From Streptosporangium becharense (GTDB lineage Bacteria > Actinomycetota > Actinomycetes > Streptosporangiales > Streptosporangiaceae), in contig NZ_JACHMP010000001.1 of the NCBI RefSeq assembly GCF_014204985.1, positions 1,860,001-1,924,000 of the forward strand: DNA of 64,000 nt, written 5' to 3'. Of the stretch, positions 54,998 to 63,879 are shown in pieces. The position numbers and the translations under genes are program-made. The notes beneath the pieces were generated by a model, which worked only from the letters and a program-made list of their open reading frames with translations, searched no databases and had not been told where the DNA came from. How positions within the stretch are numbered: the first letter of the stretch is position 1; the number at the start of each line of letters is the position of its first letter.

Positions 54998-56494
54998 TCA
55001 GAAGCCCTGCGCCAGGCGGTAGTACGCCTGGTTCCAGCGGATCTCCTTGGCGAACTGGCGGGGGGTGGTGCCGGCGTCGATGACGAGCAGTTCGACGCCG
55101 AGCATGTCGGCGAAGTCGGTGAGCTCCTCGACGGTGAGGGCGGCCGACAGCACGGTGTGGTGCGGGCCTCCGGCGGTCAGCCACGCCTCGGCGGAGGTGC
55201 GCAGGTTCGGCCGGGGCCGCCACACCGCGCGGGCCACCGGCAGGTTGGGCAGCGGCTCGGCGGGAGCGACGACGTCGATCTCGTTGGCCACCAGCCGGAA
55301 GCGCTCCCCCATGTCGGCCAGGCCGACCACCACGGCGGGCCCCGGCTCGGCGTCGAAGACCAGCCGCACCGGGTCCTCCCGGTCGCCGATGCCCAGCGGG
55401 TGTATCTCGCACGAGGGCACCGCCGCGGCGATGGTGGGGCAGACCTCCAGCATGTGCGCACCCAGGATGAGCTCCTGGCCGGGGGCGAGGTGGTAGGTGT
55501 AGTCCTCCATGAAGGAGGTGCCGCCGCGCAGCCCGGCGGACATGACCTTCAGCGTGCGCACCAGCACCGAGGTCTTCCAGTCGCCCTCACCGCCGAAGCC
55601 GTACCCGTCGGCCATCAGCCGCTGCACGGCGAGGCCGGGCAGCTGGCGCAGCCCGCCCAGGTCCTCGAAGTTGGTGGTGAACGCCCCGAAGCCGCCCTCG
55701 GTCAGGAAGTGGCGCAGGCCCAGCTCGATGCGGGCGGCGTAACGCAACGAGTCGTGGCGCTCCCCGCCGGCGCGCAGCTCGGAGGCGACCTTGTAGGTGT
55801 CCTCGTACTCGGCGACCAGGGTGTCGACCTCGGCGTCGGCGGCGGCCTCGACCGCGGCGACCAGGTCGTTGACGCCGTAGGTGTTGACCGAGACCCCGAA
55901 GCGGAGCTGGGCCTCCACCTTGTCGCCCTCGGTGACGGCGACGTCGCGCATGTTGTCGCCGAAGCGGGCCAGCCGCAGCGAGCCCACCTCGGCGCGTCCG
56001 GCCGCGGCCCGAGCCCAGGCGTCGATCCGCGCGGCCACCACGGGGTCGCTGACGTGCCCGGCCACCGTCTTGCGGGGCACGCCGAGCCGCGACTGGATGT
56101 AGCCGAACTCCCGGTCGCCGTGGGCGGCCTGGTTGAGGTTCATGAAGTCCATGTCGATCGACGCCCACGGCAGCTCCACGTTGGCCTGCGTGTGCAGGTG
56201 CAGCAGCGGGGTGCGCAACGCGTCCAGGCCGGCGATCCACATCTTCGCCGGGGAGAAGGTGTGCATCCAGGCGATCACGCCGACGCAGGAGTCGTCGGCG
56301 TTCGCCTCCAGGCAGACGCGGCGGATGGCGGCGGCGTCGGTGAGCACCGGCTTCCACACCAGTCGGAACGCCAGGCGCCCGCCCAGTTCCCCGGCGATCC
56401 GGCGGGACTGCTCGGCGACCTGGGCGAGGGTCTCCTCGCCGTACAGTCCCTGGCTCCCGGTCAGGAACCAGATCTCACGCTCTTGCGGGTTCAA
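54998..56494 (-). CDS. araA: L-arabinose isomerase
   Basis: A 498-residue AraA, about the family length of 500, converting L-arabinose to L-ribulose in the cytoplasm with manganese. It begins [20 protein letters not shown], has [17 protein letters not shown] (about 85-101), [20 protein letters not shown] (near 107-126), [16 protein letters not shown], and the metal/active-site region [13 protein letters not shown] and [12 protein letters not shown] at 56494 has GAGGAG 6 bp upstream and overlaps the araD stop (TTGA). It is the last gene of the operon. Confidence 0.96.
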   Translation of the reverse strand: MNPQEREIWFLTGSQGLYGEETLAQVAEQSRRIAGELGGRLAFRLVWKPVLTDAAAIRRVCLEANADDSCVGVIAWMHTFSPAKMWIAGLDALRTPLLHLHTQANVELPWASIDMDFMNLNQAAHGDREFGYIQSRLGVPRKTVAGHVSDPVVAARIDAWARAAAGRAEVGSLRLARFGDNMRDVAVTEGDKVEAQLRFGVSVNTYGVNDLVAAVEAAADAEVDTLVAEYEDTYKVASELRAGGERHDSLRYAARIELGLRHFLTEGGFGAFTTNFEDLGGLRQLPGLAVQRLMADGYGFGGEGDWKTSVLVRTLKVMSAGLRGGTSFMEDYTYHLAPGQELILGAHMLEVCPTIAAAVPSCEIHPLGIGDREDPVRLVFDAEPGPAVVVGLADMGERFRLVANEIDVVAPAEPLPNLPVARAVWRPRPNLRTSAEAWLTAGGPHHTVLSAALTVEELTDFADMLGVELLVIDAGTTPRQFAKEIRWNQAYYRLAQGF

Positions 56495-57177
56495 CGCGGA
56501 CTCCTCTGCCCGTAGACGTTCTGGTAGCGGTCGTACAAACTGTCGATGTCGGCCTGGGCGATCGGCAGCGGCTCGCCGAGCTGGCGGGCCACGTGCACAG
56601 TGCGCGCGACGTCCTCGCACATCACCGCGGCCTTGACCGCGGCGCGGGCGTCGCGGCCGACGGAGAACACGCCGTGGTTGCGCATCAGCACCGCCGGGGA
56701 GCGGTGGTTCTCCAGGGTGGCGACGACGCCCTTGCCGATGTCGTCGCCGCCGATCAGCGCGAACGGCCCCACCGGGATCTCGCCGCCGAACTCGTCGGCC
56801 ATCGCGGTCAGCACGCACGGGATCGCCTCCCCGCGCGCCGCCCAGGCCGAGGCGTACGTCGAGTGGGTGTGCACCACCCCGCCCACGTGCGGCATCGCCC
56901 GGTAGACGTAGGCGTGCGCGGCGGTGTCGCTCGACGGTGACAGCTCACCCTCGACCAGCTCTCCGTCCAGGTCGCACACCACGATCGACTCGGGGGTCAG
57001 CTCGTCGTACGACACGCCGGAGGGCTTGATGACGAACAGGTCCTCCCCGGGCACCCGGCCGGAGACGTTGCCCGCGGTCCAGGCCACCAGGTCGTAACGC
57101 ACCAGCTCCCGGTGGAGCAGGCACACCGTCTCCCGCAGTCTCCCGACGGCGTCGCTCAGCGGCTTGCGCTCGGTCAC
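56491..57177 (-). CDS. araD: L-ribulose-5-phosphate 4-epimerase
   Basis: A 228-residue class II aldolase-type epimerase turning L-ribulose-5-phosphate into D-xylulose-5-phosphate. [20 protein letters not shown] (about 33-52) and [17 protein letters not shown] are typical. The zinc ligands are in [12 protein letters not shown] (HTHS, near 100) and [11 protein letters not shown] (H near 169), and [13 protein letters not shown] is the usual C-terminal segment. GTG at 57177 overlaps the araB stop and its TGA overlaps araA. Confidence 0.95.
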   Translation of the reverse strand: MTERKPLSDAVGRLRETVCLLHRELVRYDLVAWTAGNVSGRVPGEDLFVIKPSGVSYDELTPESIVVCDLDGELVEGELSPSSDTAAHAYVYRAMPHVGGVVHTHSTYASAWAARGEAIPCVLTAMADEFGGEIPVGPFALIGGDDIGKGVVATLENHRSPAVLMRNHGVFSVGRDARAAVKAAVMCEDVARTVHVARQLGEPLPIAQADIDSLYDRYQNVYGQRSPR

Positions 57178-58880
57178 GCGTTCTCCTCGATCGTCTCGTT
57201 CACCGGTGTGCCCGTCCCGCCCGCCGGCGCGCTCGTCTCGTTGCGCAGGGCACGCAGGCCGTGGAGCATCGCCCCGTCGGCGAAGTGGTCGTGCAGCCGG
57301 CGGTACTCCGCGTACAGCCGGTCGTAGACGTCCGCGCGTGCGGGGTCGGGCAGGTACGCCGCCTCGGTGCGCTTGCCCATCGCGCCGGCGGCTTCGGTGA
57401 TGTCGGCGTACGCCCCCGCGGCCACCGCGGCGTGGATCGCCGACCCCAGAGCGCAGCCCTGCTCGGAGCCGATCACCGAGATCGGCCGGCGCAGCACGTC
57501 CGCGTACACCTGCATCAGGAAGCGGTTCCTGATCAACCCGCCCGCGGCGACGAACTCCCCGACCGGCACCCCGGACGCCTCGAAGGTCTCCACGATCATG
57601 CGGGCACCGAACGCGGTGGCCTCGATCAGTGCCCGGTAGGTGTCCTCGGGCCGGGTCGCCAGCGTCTGGCCGACGACGACGCCGGACAGGTCGTGGTCGA
57701 CCAGTACCGAGCGGTTGCCGCCCAGCCAGTCGAGCGCGACCAGTCCGTGCGCGCCGACCGGCTGGGCGGCGGCCAGCTCGGTCAGGTACTCGTGCACGGT
57801 CTGACCGCGCCGTCCGGCTTCGCGCTCGTACGATCCGGGCACCGACGTCTCGACGAACCAGGCGAAGATGTCGCCGACCGCCGACTGCCCGGCCTCGTAG
57901 CCCCACAGCCCCGGCACGATCCCGTCGCGCACCACCCCGCACATGCCCGGCACCTCGGCGAGGCGTTCGGCGGGCATGACGTGGCAGGTCGAGGTGCCCA
58001 TGATGGCCACCATCTGGCCGGGCCGCACCGCGTCGGCCGCGGCGGCGGTGACGTGCGCGTCCACGTTGCCCACGGAGATCGCGATCCCCTCGGGCAGCCC
58101 GGTCCACCCGGCGGCCCGGGACGTCAGCCGCCCGGCGAGGCCGCCGAGCGGAGCCGGTTCCCGGCCGAGCTTGGCGGGGAAGGCGGCGAACGCGGGATTC
58201 AGCTCGGCCAGGAAGTCCTCGGAGGGGTAGGCGCCGTCCTGGTGGATCGCCTTGTACCCGGCGGTGCACACGTTGCGGGTCTCCACCCCGGTCAGCTGCC
58301 AGACGATCCAGTCGGCGGCCTCGATCCACCGCTCGGCGCGCCGGTAGACCTCCGGGTCCTCCTCCAGCACCTGCAGGCCCTTGGCGAACGCCCACTCCGA
58401 GGAGATCCTGCCGCCGTAGCGGGGCAGCCACGCCTCCCCGCGGCGGGCGGCCACCTCATTGATCCGGTCGGCGTGCGGCTGGGCCGCGTGGTGCTTCCAC
58501 AGCTTCGGCCAGGCGTGCGGGCGGGCGGTCAGCCCTTCGACCTCGCACAGCGGCGTCCCGTCGGCGGTGGCCGGCAGGACGGTGCACGCGGTGAAGTCCG
58601 TCCCCAGGCCGATCACCTGCTCGGGGGAGATCCCGGCCGCGGCCACCGCCTGGGGCACCGCGACGCGCAGCACCTCGCGCCAGTCCTCGGGTGACTGCAA
58701 CGCCCAGTCGGGCCCCAGGCGCGTGCCCGTGCCCGGCAACCGGTCCTCGATCACCCGGTGGGCGTACTCGTGCACGGCGGTGCCCACCTCCGCGCCGTCG
58801 GAGACGCGCACCACCACGGCGCGGCCCGACAGCGTGCCGAAGTCGACTCCGACCACGTAACTGTTGTTGTTAGCGTTCAC
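57174..58880 (-). CDS. araB: L-ribulokinase
   Basis: A 568-residue FGGY-family kinase phosphorylating L-ribulose. The ATPase phosphate 1 motif VVGVDFGTLSGRAVVVRVSD (about 9-28) has the araB-specific LSGRA. GLGTDFTACTVLPATADGTP (near 91-110), WIVWQLTG, NVDAHVTAAAADAVRPGQMV and GTSTCHVM follow, with the C-terminal EATAFGARMIVETFE and AAGGLIRNRFLMQVYADVL motif. Length fits AraB. GTG at 58880 has AGGAG 6 bp upstream. It is the first of the three catabolic genes, 58 bp after the second permease. Confidence 0.95.
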   Translation of the reverse strand: MNANNNSYVVGVDFGTLSGRAVVVRVSDGAEVGTAVHEYAHRVIEDRLPGTGTRLGPDWALQSPEDWREVLRVAVPQAVAAAGISPEQVIGLGTDFTACTVLPATADGTPLCEVEGLTARPHAWPKLWKHHAAQPHADRINEVAARRGEAWLPRYGGRISSEWAFAKGLQVLEEDPEVYRRAERWIEAADWIVWQLTGVETRNVCTAGYKAIHQDGAYPSEDFLAELNPAFAAFPAKLGREPAPLGGLAGRLTSRAAGWTGLPEGIAISVGNVDAHVTAAAADAVRPGQMVAIMGTSTCHVMPAERLAEVPGMCGVVRDGIVPGLWGYEAGQSAVGDIFAWFVETSVPGSYEREAGRRGQTVHEYLTELAAAQPVGAHGLVALDWLGGNRSVLVDHDLSGVVVGQTLATRPEDTYRALIEATAFGARMIVETFEASGVPVGEFVAAGGLIRNRFLMQVYADVLRRPISVIGSEQGCALGSAIHAAVAAGAYADITEAAGAMGKRTEAAYLPDPARADVYDRLYAEYRRLHDHFADGAMLHGLRALRNETSAPAGGTGTPVNETIEENA

Positions 58881-58916
58881 ATAGAACTCCTGGATATCTG
58901 GATCCCGGCGCGGGCG

Positions 58917-58938
58917 CCCCCGCACCGGGGTGTGGGGG
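58917..58938. other. intercistronic hairpin before araB
   Basis: A 10-bp stem with one G-T wobble (CCCCCGCACC / GGTGTGGGGG) and a 2-base loop directly follows the stop of the second permease. It may reduce read-through into, or stabilise, the araBDA segment. Confidence 0.35.
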
Positions 58939-59922
58939 TCAGGGACGGCGCACCGCGCCGAGGCGCTGGAGCACGATGAAGGCGAAGAGCAACAGGCCGA
59001 TGAAGATCTTGGTCCACCAGGAGCTGAGGGTGCCCTCGAAGCTGATCATCGTCTGGATCAGCCCGAGGACGAGCACACCGAGCACGGTACCGAGCAGGTA
59101 GCCCGATCCTCCGGTCAGCAGCGTGCCGCCGATGACGACCGCGGCGATCGCGTCGAGTTCCATGCCGACCGCGTGCAGGCCGTACCCGGAGAGCATGTAG
59201 AAGGAGAGAAGCACTCCGCCGAGGGCCGAGCAGAGACCGCTGATCGTGTAGACCGCGATCTTCGTCCGGGCCACGGGGAGCCCCATGAGGAGCGCCGACT
59301 GCTCGCTGCCGCCGAGCGCGTAGACGTTGCGGCCCAGGCGGGTGTAGTGCAGCACATAGGCCGCGACCAGCACCACCGCGACGGCGATGACCACGCTGGG
59401 CGAGATCCACGCCTCACCGACCAGGTCGAGCCGGGTCTGCGCGAACGCCGTGAAGGTCTCGTCGGTGATCGGGACGGAGTCGGTGCCGATCGTGTAGCAC
59501 AGGCCGCGGGCCAGGAACATGCCGGCCAGCGTCACGATGAACGGCTGGATCTCGAAGTAGTGGATGATCGCACCCATCGCGAAGCCGAGCGCCGCCCCGG
59601 CGGCCAGCACCAGCGCGATCACCGGCAGCGGCGGCCACCCCAGGCCGGTGACCAGGCTCGCCGAGATCATCGTGGACAGCGCGACGACCGAGCCGACCGA
59701 CAGGTCGATGCCGCCGGTGAGGATCACGAACGTCATGCCGACGGCGACGACGAGCAGGAACGCGTTGTCGATGAGGACGTTGAGGACGATCTGGCCGGTG
59801 GCGAAACCCTCGTAGCGGATGCCGCCGGCGACGAACATCGCGGCGAACAAGGCCGCCGTGACCAGCACGGGAAGGTACTTGCGCGGGATCTGCCGACCAC
59901 CGGTCAGCGGGATGGTGGTCAC
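58939..59922 (-). CDS. sugar ABC transporter permease, second (YjfF/RbsC type)
   Basis: A 327-residue BPD_transp_2 family permease with about eight to ten membrane helices (first LPVLVTAALFAAMFVAGGI). The hallmark VILTGGIDLSVGSVVALSTM (about 66-85) and the coupling segment VYALGGSEQSALLMGLPVAR (near 197-216) with VVIGGTLLTGG are present. GTG at 59922 overlaps the stop of the repeat-containing ORF, which in turn overlaps the first permease. It forms a heterodimer with the product of 60203-61249. Confidence 0.93.
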   Translation of the reverse strand: MTTIPLTGGRQIPRKYLPVLVTAALFAAMFVAGGIRYEGFATGQIVLNVLIDNAFLLVVAVGMTFVILTGGIDLSVGSVVALSTMISASLVTGLGWPPLPVIALVLAAGAALGFAMGAIIHYFEIQPFIVTLAGMFLARGLCYTIGTDSVPITDETFTAFAQTRLDLVGEAWISPSVVIAVAVVLVAAYVLHYTRLGRNVYALGGSEQSALLMGLPVARTKIAVYTISGLCSALGGVLLSFYMLSGYGLHAVGMELDAIAAVVIGGTLLTGGSGYLLGTVLGVLVLGLIQTMISFEGTLSSWWTKIFIGLLLFAFIVLQRLGAVRRP

Positions 59923-60206
59923 CGGTTCCTCCTCCTCGGTTCGGCGCCTGCGAACACCGGGCCCGCCGTCGCGGTGACGCACGCCCGGCCTTCCGGCACG
60001 GTGACGGACGCCGCGCTCTCCGGCGCGGTGACGGACACGGTGCCCTCCGGCACCGTGACAGACACCGGGCCTTCCGGCACGGTGACGAACGCCGCGCTCT
60101 CCGGCGCGGTGACGGACACGGTGCCCTCCGGCACCGTGACAGACACCGGGCCTTCCGGCACGGTGACGGACGCCGCGCTCTCCGGCGCGGTGGCGGCGGG
60201 CCTCAT
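59919..60206 (-). CDS. 95-aa repeat protein linking the two arabinose permeases
   Basis: An ATG at 60206 overlaps the TGA of the first permease (ATGA), and its own TGA at 59919-59921 overlaps the GTG of the second (GTGA). The protein consists of eight or nine 9-residue units of the type VPEGPVSVT / VPEGTVSVT / APESAASVT, arranged in a higher-order 27-residue (81-bp) repeat, then a basic tail EPRRRNR. Third codon positions are almost all G or C, as expected for translated sequence. No signal peptide or membrane helix. Whether the protein has a role or only carries ribosomes between permeases is unknown. Confidence 0.7.
   Translation of the reverse strand: MRPAATAPESAASVTVPEGPVSVTVPEGTVSVTAPESAAFVTVPEGPVSVTVPEGTVSVTAPESAASVTVPEGRACVTATAGPVFAGAEPRRRNR
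59955..60200. repeat. 27-bp tandem repeats in 81-bp higher-order units
   Basis: Segments of the type GGCACCGTGACAGACACC and GGCGCGGTGACGGACACG recur every 27 bp; the pattern of three repeats with an 81-bp period, with copies nearly identical. It encodes the repeat protein at 59919-60206. There are no unique spacers, so this is not a CRISPR. Confidence 0.9.
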
Positions 60207-61249
60207 GCCGGGACCCTCGCCTTCTCCCCGGCCGCCGGACGCGTCGCCCGCGGGCGCCCGCGGCGGCGGAACGCCTTCGCGCGGAAGGCCGGGGACTGCA
60301 GCAGGCAGACGACGGTCACCACGAGCGCCTTGAACAGCAGCGTGGTCTCCGGCGGAACGCCGATGGAGTAGATCGTGGTGGTCAGCGTCTGGATGATGAG
60401 CGCACCCAGCACCGTGCCGCCGAGCGAGAACCGGCCTCCCGACAGCGAGGTGCCGCCGATCACGACCGCGAGGATGGCGTCGAGCTCGATCCACAGGCCC
60501 GCGTTGTTGCCGTCGGCGCTGGACACGTTCGAGCTGATCATCAACCCGGCGATGCCCGCGCAGAGGGCGGCGAACGTGTAGACCATGACGATGACGCCCC
60601 GTGAGCGGATGCCCGCCAGGCGACTGGCCTCGGCGTTGCCGCCCACCGACTCGACGAGCAGGCCGAGGGCGAGGCGACGGGTGAGGAACGCGGTCAGCGC
60701 CAGCACGGCCAGCACGACGATGACGCCGAACGGCAGCGTCAGCAGGTAACCGCCGCCGATGAGCTTGTACGGGTCGCTGTTGACGGTGATGATCTGCCCG
60801 TCGGCGATGAGCTGGGCCAGGCCCCGCCCGGCGACCATGAGGATCAGCGTCGCGATGATCGGCTGGATGCCCGCCCCGGCGACGAGCAGGCCGTTCCATG
60901 CCCCCAGCACCAGGGAGAGGGCGAGTGCCAGGCCGACCGCGGCGAGGACGCCGCCCACGCTGTCCTGGTCGTCGAGCCCGCTGATCCACAGGCAGGACAG
61001 CGCCCCGGAGACGGCCACGACCGAGCCCACCGACAGATCGATGCCGCCGGTCGCGATGACGAGCGTCATGCCGAGGGCGACCAGGATCAGCGGAGCGCCG
61101 AACCTGAAGATGTCGATCACACTGCCGTACAGGTGGCCGTCCCGCATCTGGATCGACAGGAAGCCGTCGGTGAACAGCACGTTGAGCAGGATCAGCAGGA
61201 CGAGGACGAGGGCCGGCCAGAACAGCCGGTGCCTGAGGGCGGCGTTCAT
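60203..61249 (-). CDS. sugar ABC transporter permease, first (YtfT/AraH type)
   Basis: A 348-residue BPD_transp_2 permease. LVIATGGIDLSVGSVVAVSG (about 64-83), GNAEASRLAGIRSRGVIVMV (near 204-223) and VVIGGTSLSGGRFSLGG are the family signatures. The C-terminal ~30 residues (RAKAFRRRGRPRATRPAAGE) are basic and low-complexity. ATG at 61249 overlaps the ATPase stop. The presence of two different permeases matches the YtfQRT-YjfF (galactofuranose) arrangement of E. coli. Confidence 0.93.
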   Translation of the reverse strand: MNAALRHRLFWPALVLVLLILLNVLFTDGFLSIQMRDGHLYGSVIDIFRFGAPLILVALGMTLVIATGGIDLSVGSVVAVSGALSCLWISGLDDQDSVGGVLAAVGLALALSLVLGAWNGLLVAGAGIQPIIATLILMVAGRGLAQLIADGQIITVNSDPYKLIGGGYLLTLPFGVIVVLAVLALTAFLTRRLALGLLVESVGGNAEASRLAGIRSRGVIVMVYTFAALCAGIAGLMISSNVSSADGNNAGLWIELDAILAVVIGGTSLSGGRFSLGGTVLGALIIQTLTTTIYSIGVPPETTLLFKALVVTVVCLLQSPAFRAKAFRRRGRPRATRPAAGEKARVPA

Positions 61250-62763
61250 GAACGGGCTCCGCTCGCGATCGTCCGCATGAGGACGTCGGTGGTCAGGTCG
61301 GCATCGTTGGGCAGTTCGGCCACCAGCCGCCGGTCGCGCAGGACGGCGACCCGGTGACTGAGCCGGAGCACCTCCTCCAGTTCGGCGGAGATGAACAGCA
61401 CGGCCATGCCCCCGTCGGACAGTTCGGCGACCAGCCGCTGGATCTCCGCCTTCGCGCCGACGTCGATGCCCCGGGTGGGCTCGTCGAGGATGAGCAGGCG
61501 CGGCTCGACGATGAGCCAGCGGGCCAGCAGCACCTTCTGCTGGTTGCCACCGCTGAGGTTCTTCACCAGGTGGTCGGGGTCAGGCGGGTTGATCTTGAGT
61601 GCGCGGACGTACTTCTCGACCAGCTCGTCCTGGCGGCGGCGCGGGACGGGCCTGGACCAGCCGCGCGCGGCCTGCAGGGCGAGGATGATGTTCTCCCGCA
61701 CGGTGAGGTCGGCGATCAGCCCCTCGGTGCGCCTGTTCTCGGAGCAGAAGGCGATCCGGTGACCCGTCGCGGCGCGCGGGGTGCGCAGCGGCACCGGCGT
61801 GCCGTCGATCACCACCTCGCCGGTGTCGGCGCGGTCGGCCCCGAAGAGCAGGCGGGCGACCTCGGTGCGGCCGGAGCCGAGCAACCCGGCCAGCCCGACC
61901 ACCTCGGCCTCGTGGATGGCGAGGGTGAACGGCTCGACGGCCCCGGCCCGGCCGAGCCCCCGCGCCTCGACGACGGGCACGGCGGCCTCGTTCGGCTCCT
62001 TGGGCTTGCCGTCGAGCCGCTCCAGGTCGGCGAGTTCCTTGCCGATCATCTTGCCGACCAGTTCGACCTGGCTCAGTTCGGCGGTGAGGTACTCCCCCAC
62101 GAGCCTGCCGTCGCGCAGGATCGTCATCCGGTCGGAGATCTCGTAGACCTGGTCGAGGAAGTGCGAGACGAACAGGATGGCGATCCCCTGTTCCTTGAGC
62201 CGCCGCATCACCCGGAACAGCTGTGCGACCTCCCCGGCGTCCAGGCTGGAGGTCGGCTCGTCGAGGATCAGCACCCTGGCGTCGACGGCCACCGCCCTGG
62301 CGATCGCGACCATCTGCTGCACGGCCGGCGAGCACGCCGCCAGCGGCGCCGAGACGTCGGCGTCCAGCTCCAGCCGGGCCAGCAGCTCGGCGGCCCTGCG
62401 GCGCATCTCCTTCCATCGGATGCGGCCCAGGCGGCGCGGTTCGCGGCCGATGAAGATGTTCTCCGCGACCGAGAGGTTGGCGCAGAGGTTGACCTCCTGG
62501 TACACGGTGCTGATCCCGGCGCGCTGCGCCTCCAGGGGGCCGGCGAAGGCGACCCGCGTCCCGGCCAGCTCGATCTCGCCGGCGTCGACGTCGTGGACGC
62601 CGGTGAGCACCTTGATGAGCGTCGACTTCCCGGCGCCGTTCTCCCCCATCAGCGCGTGCACCTCACCCGGCAGGAGCCGGAAGTCCACGTCGGTCAGGGC
62701 GTTGACGCCCGGGAACTGCTTGCAGATCCCGCTCACCCGCAGGATCGGATCGGGTGCGGCCAT
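61246..62763 (-). CDS. sugar ABC transporter ATP-binding protein, duplicated (AraG/YtfR type)
   Basis: A 505-residue double ATPase. Domain 1 (about 5-240): Walker A GENGAGKSTLIKVLTG, Q loop VYQEVN, degenerate signature SPAVQQMVAIARA and Walker B VLILDEPTSSLD. Domain 2 (about 255-500): degenerate Walker A GLLGSGRTEVARLLFG lacking the canonical lysine, signature LSGGNQQKVLLARW and Walker B LLILDEPTRGID. One-sided degeneration of Walker A in domain 2 is normal in RbsA-type proteins. It energises import through the two following permeases. ATG at 62763. Confidence 0.95.
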   Translation of the reverse strand: MAAPDPILRVSGICKQFPGVNALTDVDFRLLPGEVHALMGENGAGKSTLIKVLTGVHDVDAGEIELAGTRVAFAGPLEAQRAGISTVYQEVNLCANLSVAENIFIGREPRRLGRIRWKEMRRRAAELLARLELDADVSAPLAACSPAVQQMVAIARAVAVDARVLILDEPTSSLDAGEVAQLFRVMRRLKEQGIAILFVSHFLDQVYEISDRMTILRDGRLVGEYLTAELSQVELVGKMIGKELADLERLDGKPKEPNEAAVPVVEARGLGRAGAVEPFTLAIHEAEVVGLAGLLGSGRTEVARLLFGADRADTGEVVIDGTPVPLRTPRAATGHRIAFCSENRRTEGLIADLTVRENIILALQAARGWSRPVPRRRQDELVEKYVRALKINPPDPDHLVKNLSGGNQQKVLLARWLIVEPRLLILDEPTRGIDVGAKAEIQRLVAELSDGGMAVLFISAELEEVLRLSHRVAVLRDRRLVAELPNDADLTTDVLMRTIASGARS

Positions 62764-62789
62764 GCGGCGTCCCTTTCCTCGACGGGGCC

Positions 62790-62821
62790 GGGCCGCTCCG
62801 CGCTCTCGCCCGGAGCGGCCC
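62790..62821. other. intercistronic hairpin between binding-protein and ATPase genes
   Basis: A perfect 11-bp stem (GGGCCGCTCCG / CGGAGCGGCCC) with a 10-base loop sits 9 bp past the stop of the binding-protein gene. Such hairpins typically protect the upstream mRNA and give the binding protein excess over the membrane subunits. Confidence 0.65.
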
Positions 62822-62830
62822 GCCGGAAGG

Positions 62831-63805
62831 TCAGTACTGGCGGGTGGGCAGGGCCTGCTTGGCCTGTTCCTGGGTGAAGGTGGTCTCTTCGGTCACCACC
62901 CGGGCGGGCACCTGCTCGCCCTTGACGACCTTCTTGGCCAGGTCCATCAGTTGCGGGCCGAGCAGCGGGGAGCACTCGACGATGTAGTTGATCTTCCCGT
63001 CGGCCAGGGCCCGCATGCCGTCCCTGACCGCGTCGATCGTGATGATCTTGATGTCCTTGCCGGGGACCTTGCCCGCACCCTCGATCGCCTCGATCGCACC
63101 AAGTCCCATGTCGTCGTTGTGCGCGTACAGCACGTCGATGTCCGGGTTGGACTTCAGGAACGCCTCCATGACCTCCTTGCCCTTGGCCCGGGTGAAGTCA
63201 CCGGTCTGCGAGGCGACCACCTTGAACTTCGGGTCCGCTCCGATGACCTCGGCGAAACCCGCCTTGCGGTCGTTGGCCGGAGCCGAACCGGTCGTGCCCT
63301 GCAGCTCGACGATGTTCACCGGGTCCTTGGAGTCCCCGTACTCCTCCACCAGCCACTTGCCGGCCTTGCGGCCCTCTTCCACGAAGTCCGAACCGAGGAA
63401 GGTCTTGTAGAGGCTCGTGTCCGTGGAGTCCACGGCGCGGTCGGTGAGGATGACCGGGATCTTCGCGTTCCTGGCCTCCTTCAGCACCGTGTCCCAGCCC
63501 GACTCCACCACCGGTGAGAACGCGATGACGTCGACCTTCTGCTGGATGTACGAGCGGATCGCCTTGATCTGGTTCTCCTGCTTCTGCTGGGCGTCGGAGA
63601 ACTTCAGCTCGATGCCCGCCTTCCCGGCCGCCTCCCGCACCGACGTGGTGTTGGCCGTGCGCCAGCCGCTCTCCGCACCCACCTGGGCGAACCCCATGGT
63701 GATCTTTCCGTCGCCCGCGGCGCCGCTCGATCCTCCGCTGCCGCAGCCGGCCACGGTCAGCACGGTGGCGCCGATGAGTAACAGCGCCGACATCCTCTTG
63801 AACAC
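62831..63805 (-). CDS. sugar ABC transporter substrate-binding lipoprotein (YtfQ-like)
   Basis: A 324-residue pentose-type binding protein of the Peripla_BP_4 family. Signal and lipobox are in ALLLIGATVLTVAGCGSGGS. The mature protein has ITMGFAQVGAESGWRTANTT (about 35-54), FSDAQQKQENQIKAIRSYIQ (near 69-88), VDVIAFSPVVESGWDTVLKE and DVLYAHNDDMGLGAIEAIEG (near 220). These match the galactofuranose/arabinose binding protein YtfQ. With araBDA downstream, L-arabinose, likely furanose form, is the inferred ligand. GTG at 63805 follows AGAGGAC. It is the first gene of the operon behind a LacI operator. Confidence 0.94.
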   Translation of the reverse strand: MFKRMSALLLIGATVLTVAGCGSGGSSGAAGDGKITMGFAQVGAESGWRTANTTSVREAAGKAGIELKFSDAQQKQENQIKAIRSYIQQKVDVIAFSPVVESGWDTVLKEARNAKIPVILTDRAVDSTDTSLYKTFLGSDFVEEGRKAGKWLVEEYGDSKDPVNIVELQGTTGSAPANDRKAGFAEVIGADPKFKVVASQTGDFTRAKGKEVMEAFLKSNPDIDVLYAHNDDMGLGAIEAIEGAGKVPGKDIKIITIDAVRDGMRALADGKINYIVECSPLLGPQLMDLAKKVVKGEQVPARVVTEETTFTQEQAKQALPTRQY

Positions 63806-63821
63806 GGTGGGGGTCCTCTCT

Positions 63822-63835
63822 TGTTAGCGCTAACA
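63822..63835. promoter_or_regulatory. LacI-type operator of the arabinose operon
   Basis: TGTTAGCGCTAACA is a perfect 14-bp palindrome 17 bp upstream of the binding-protein start, with the central CG typical of LacI-family operators. The partial LacI gene just upstream is the expected ligand. Confidence 0.8.
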
Positions 63836-63879
63836 TCACATACTCGATGCGGCACCCTCCCCGCGGGGCCCGCGACGGC

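Noticed and set aside
59955..60200. Regular repeats suggestive of a CRISPR array
   Set aside because: The 27-bp units are contiguous, with no unique spacers and no cas genes, and they are in frame within an ORF.
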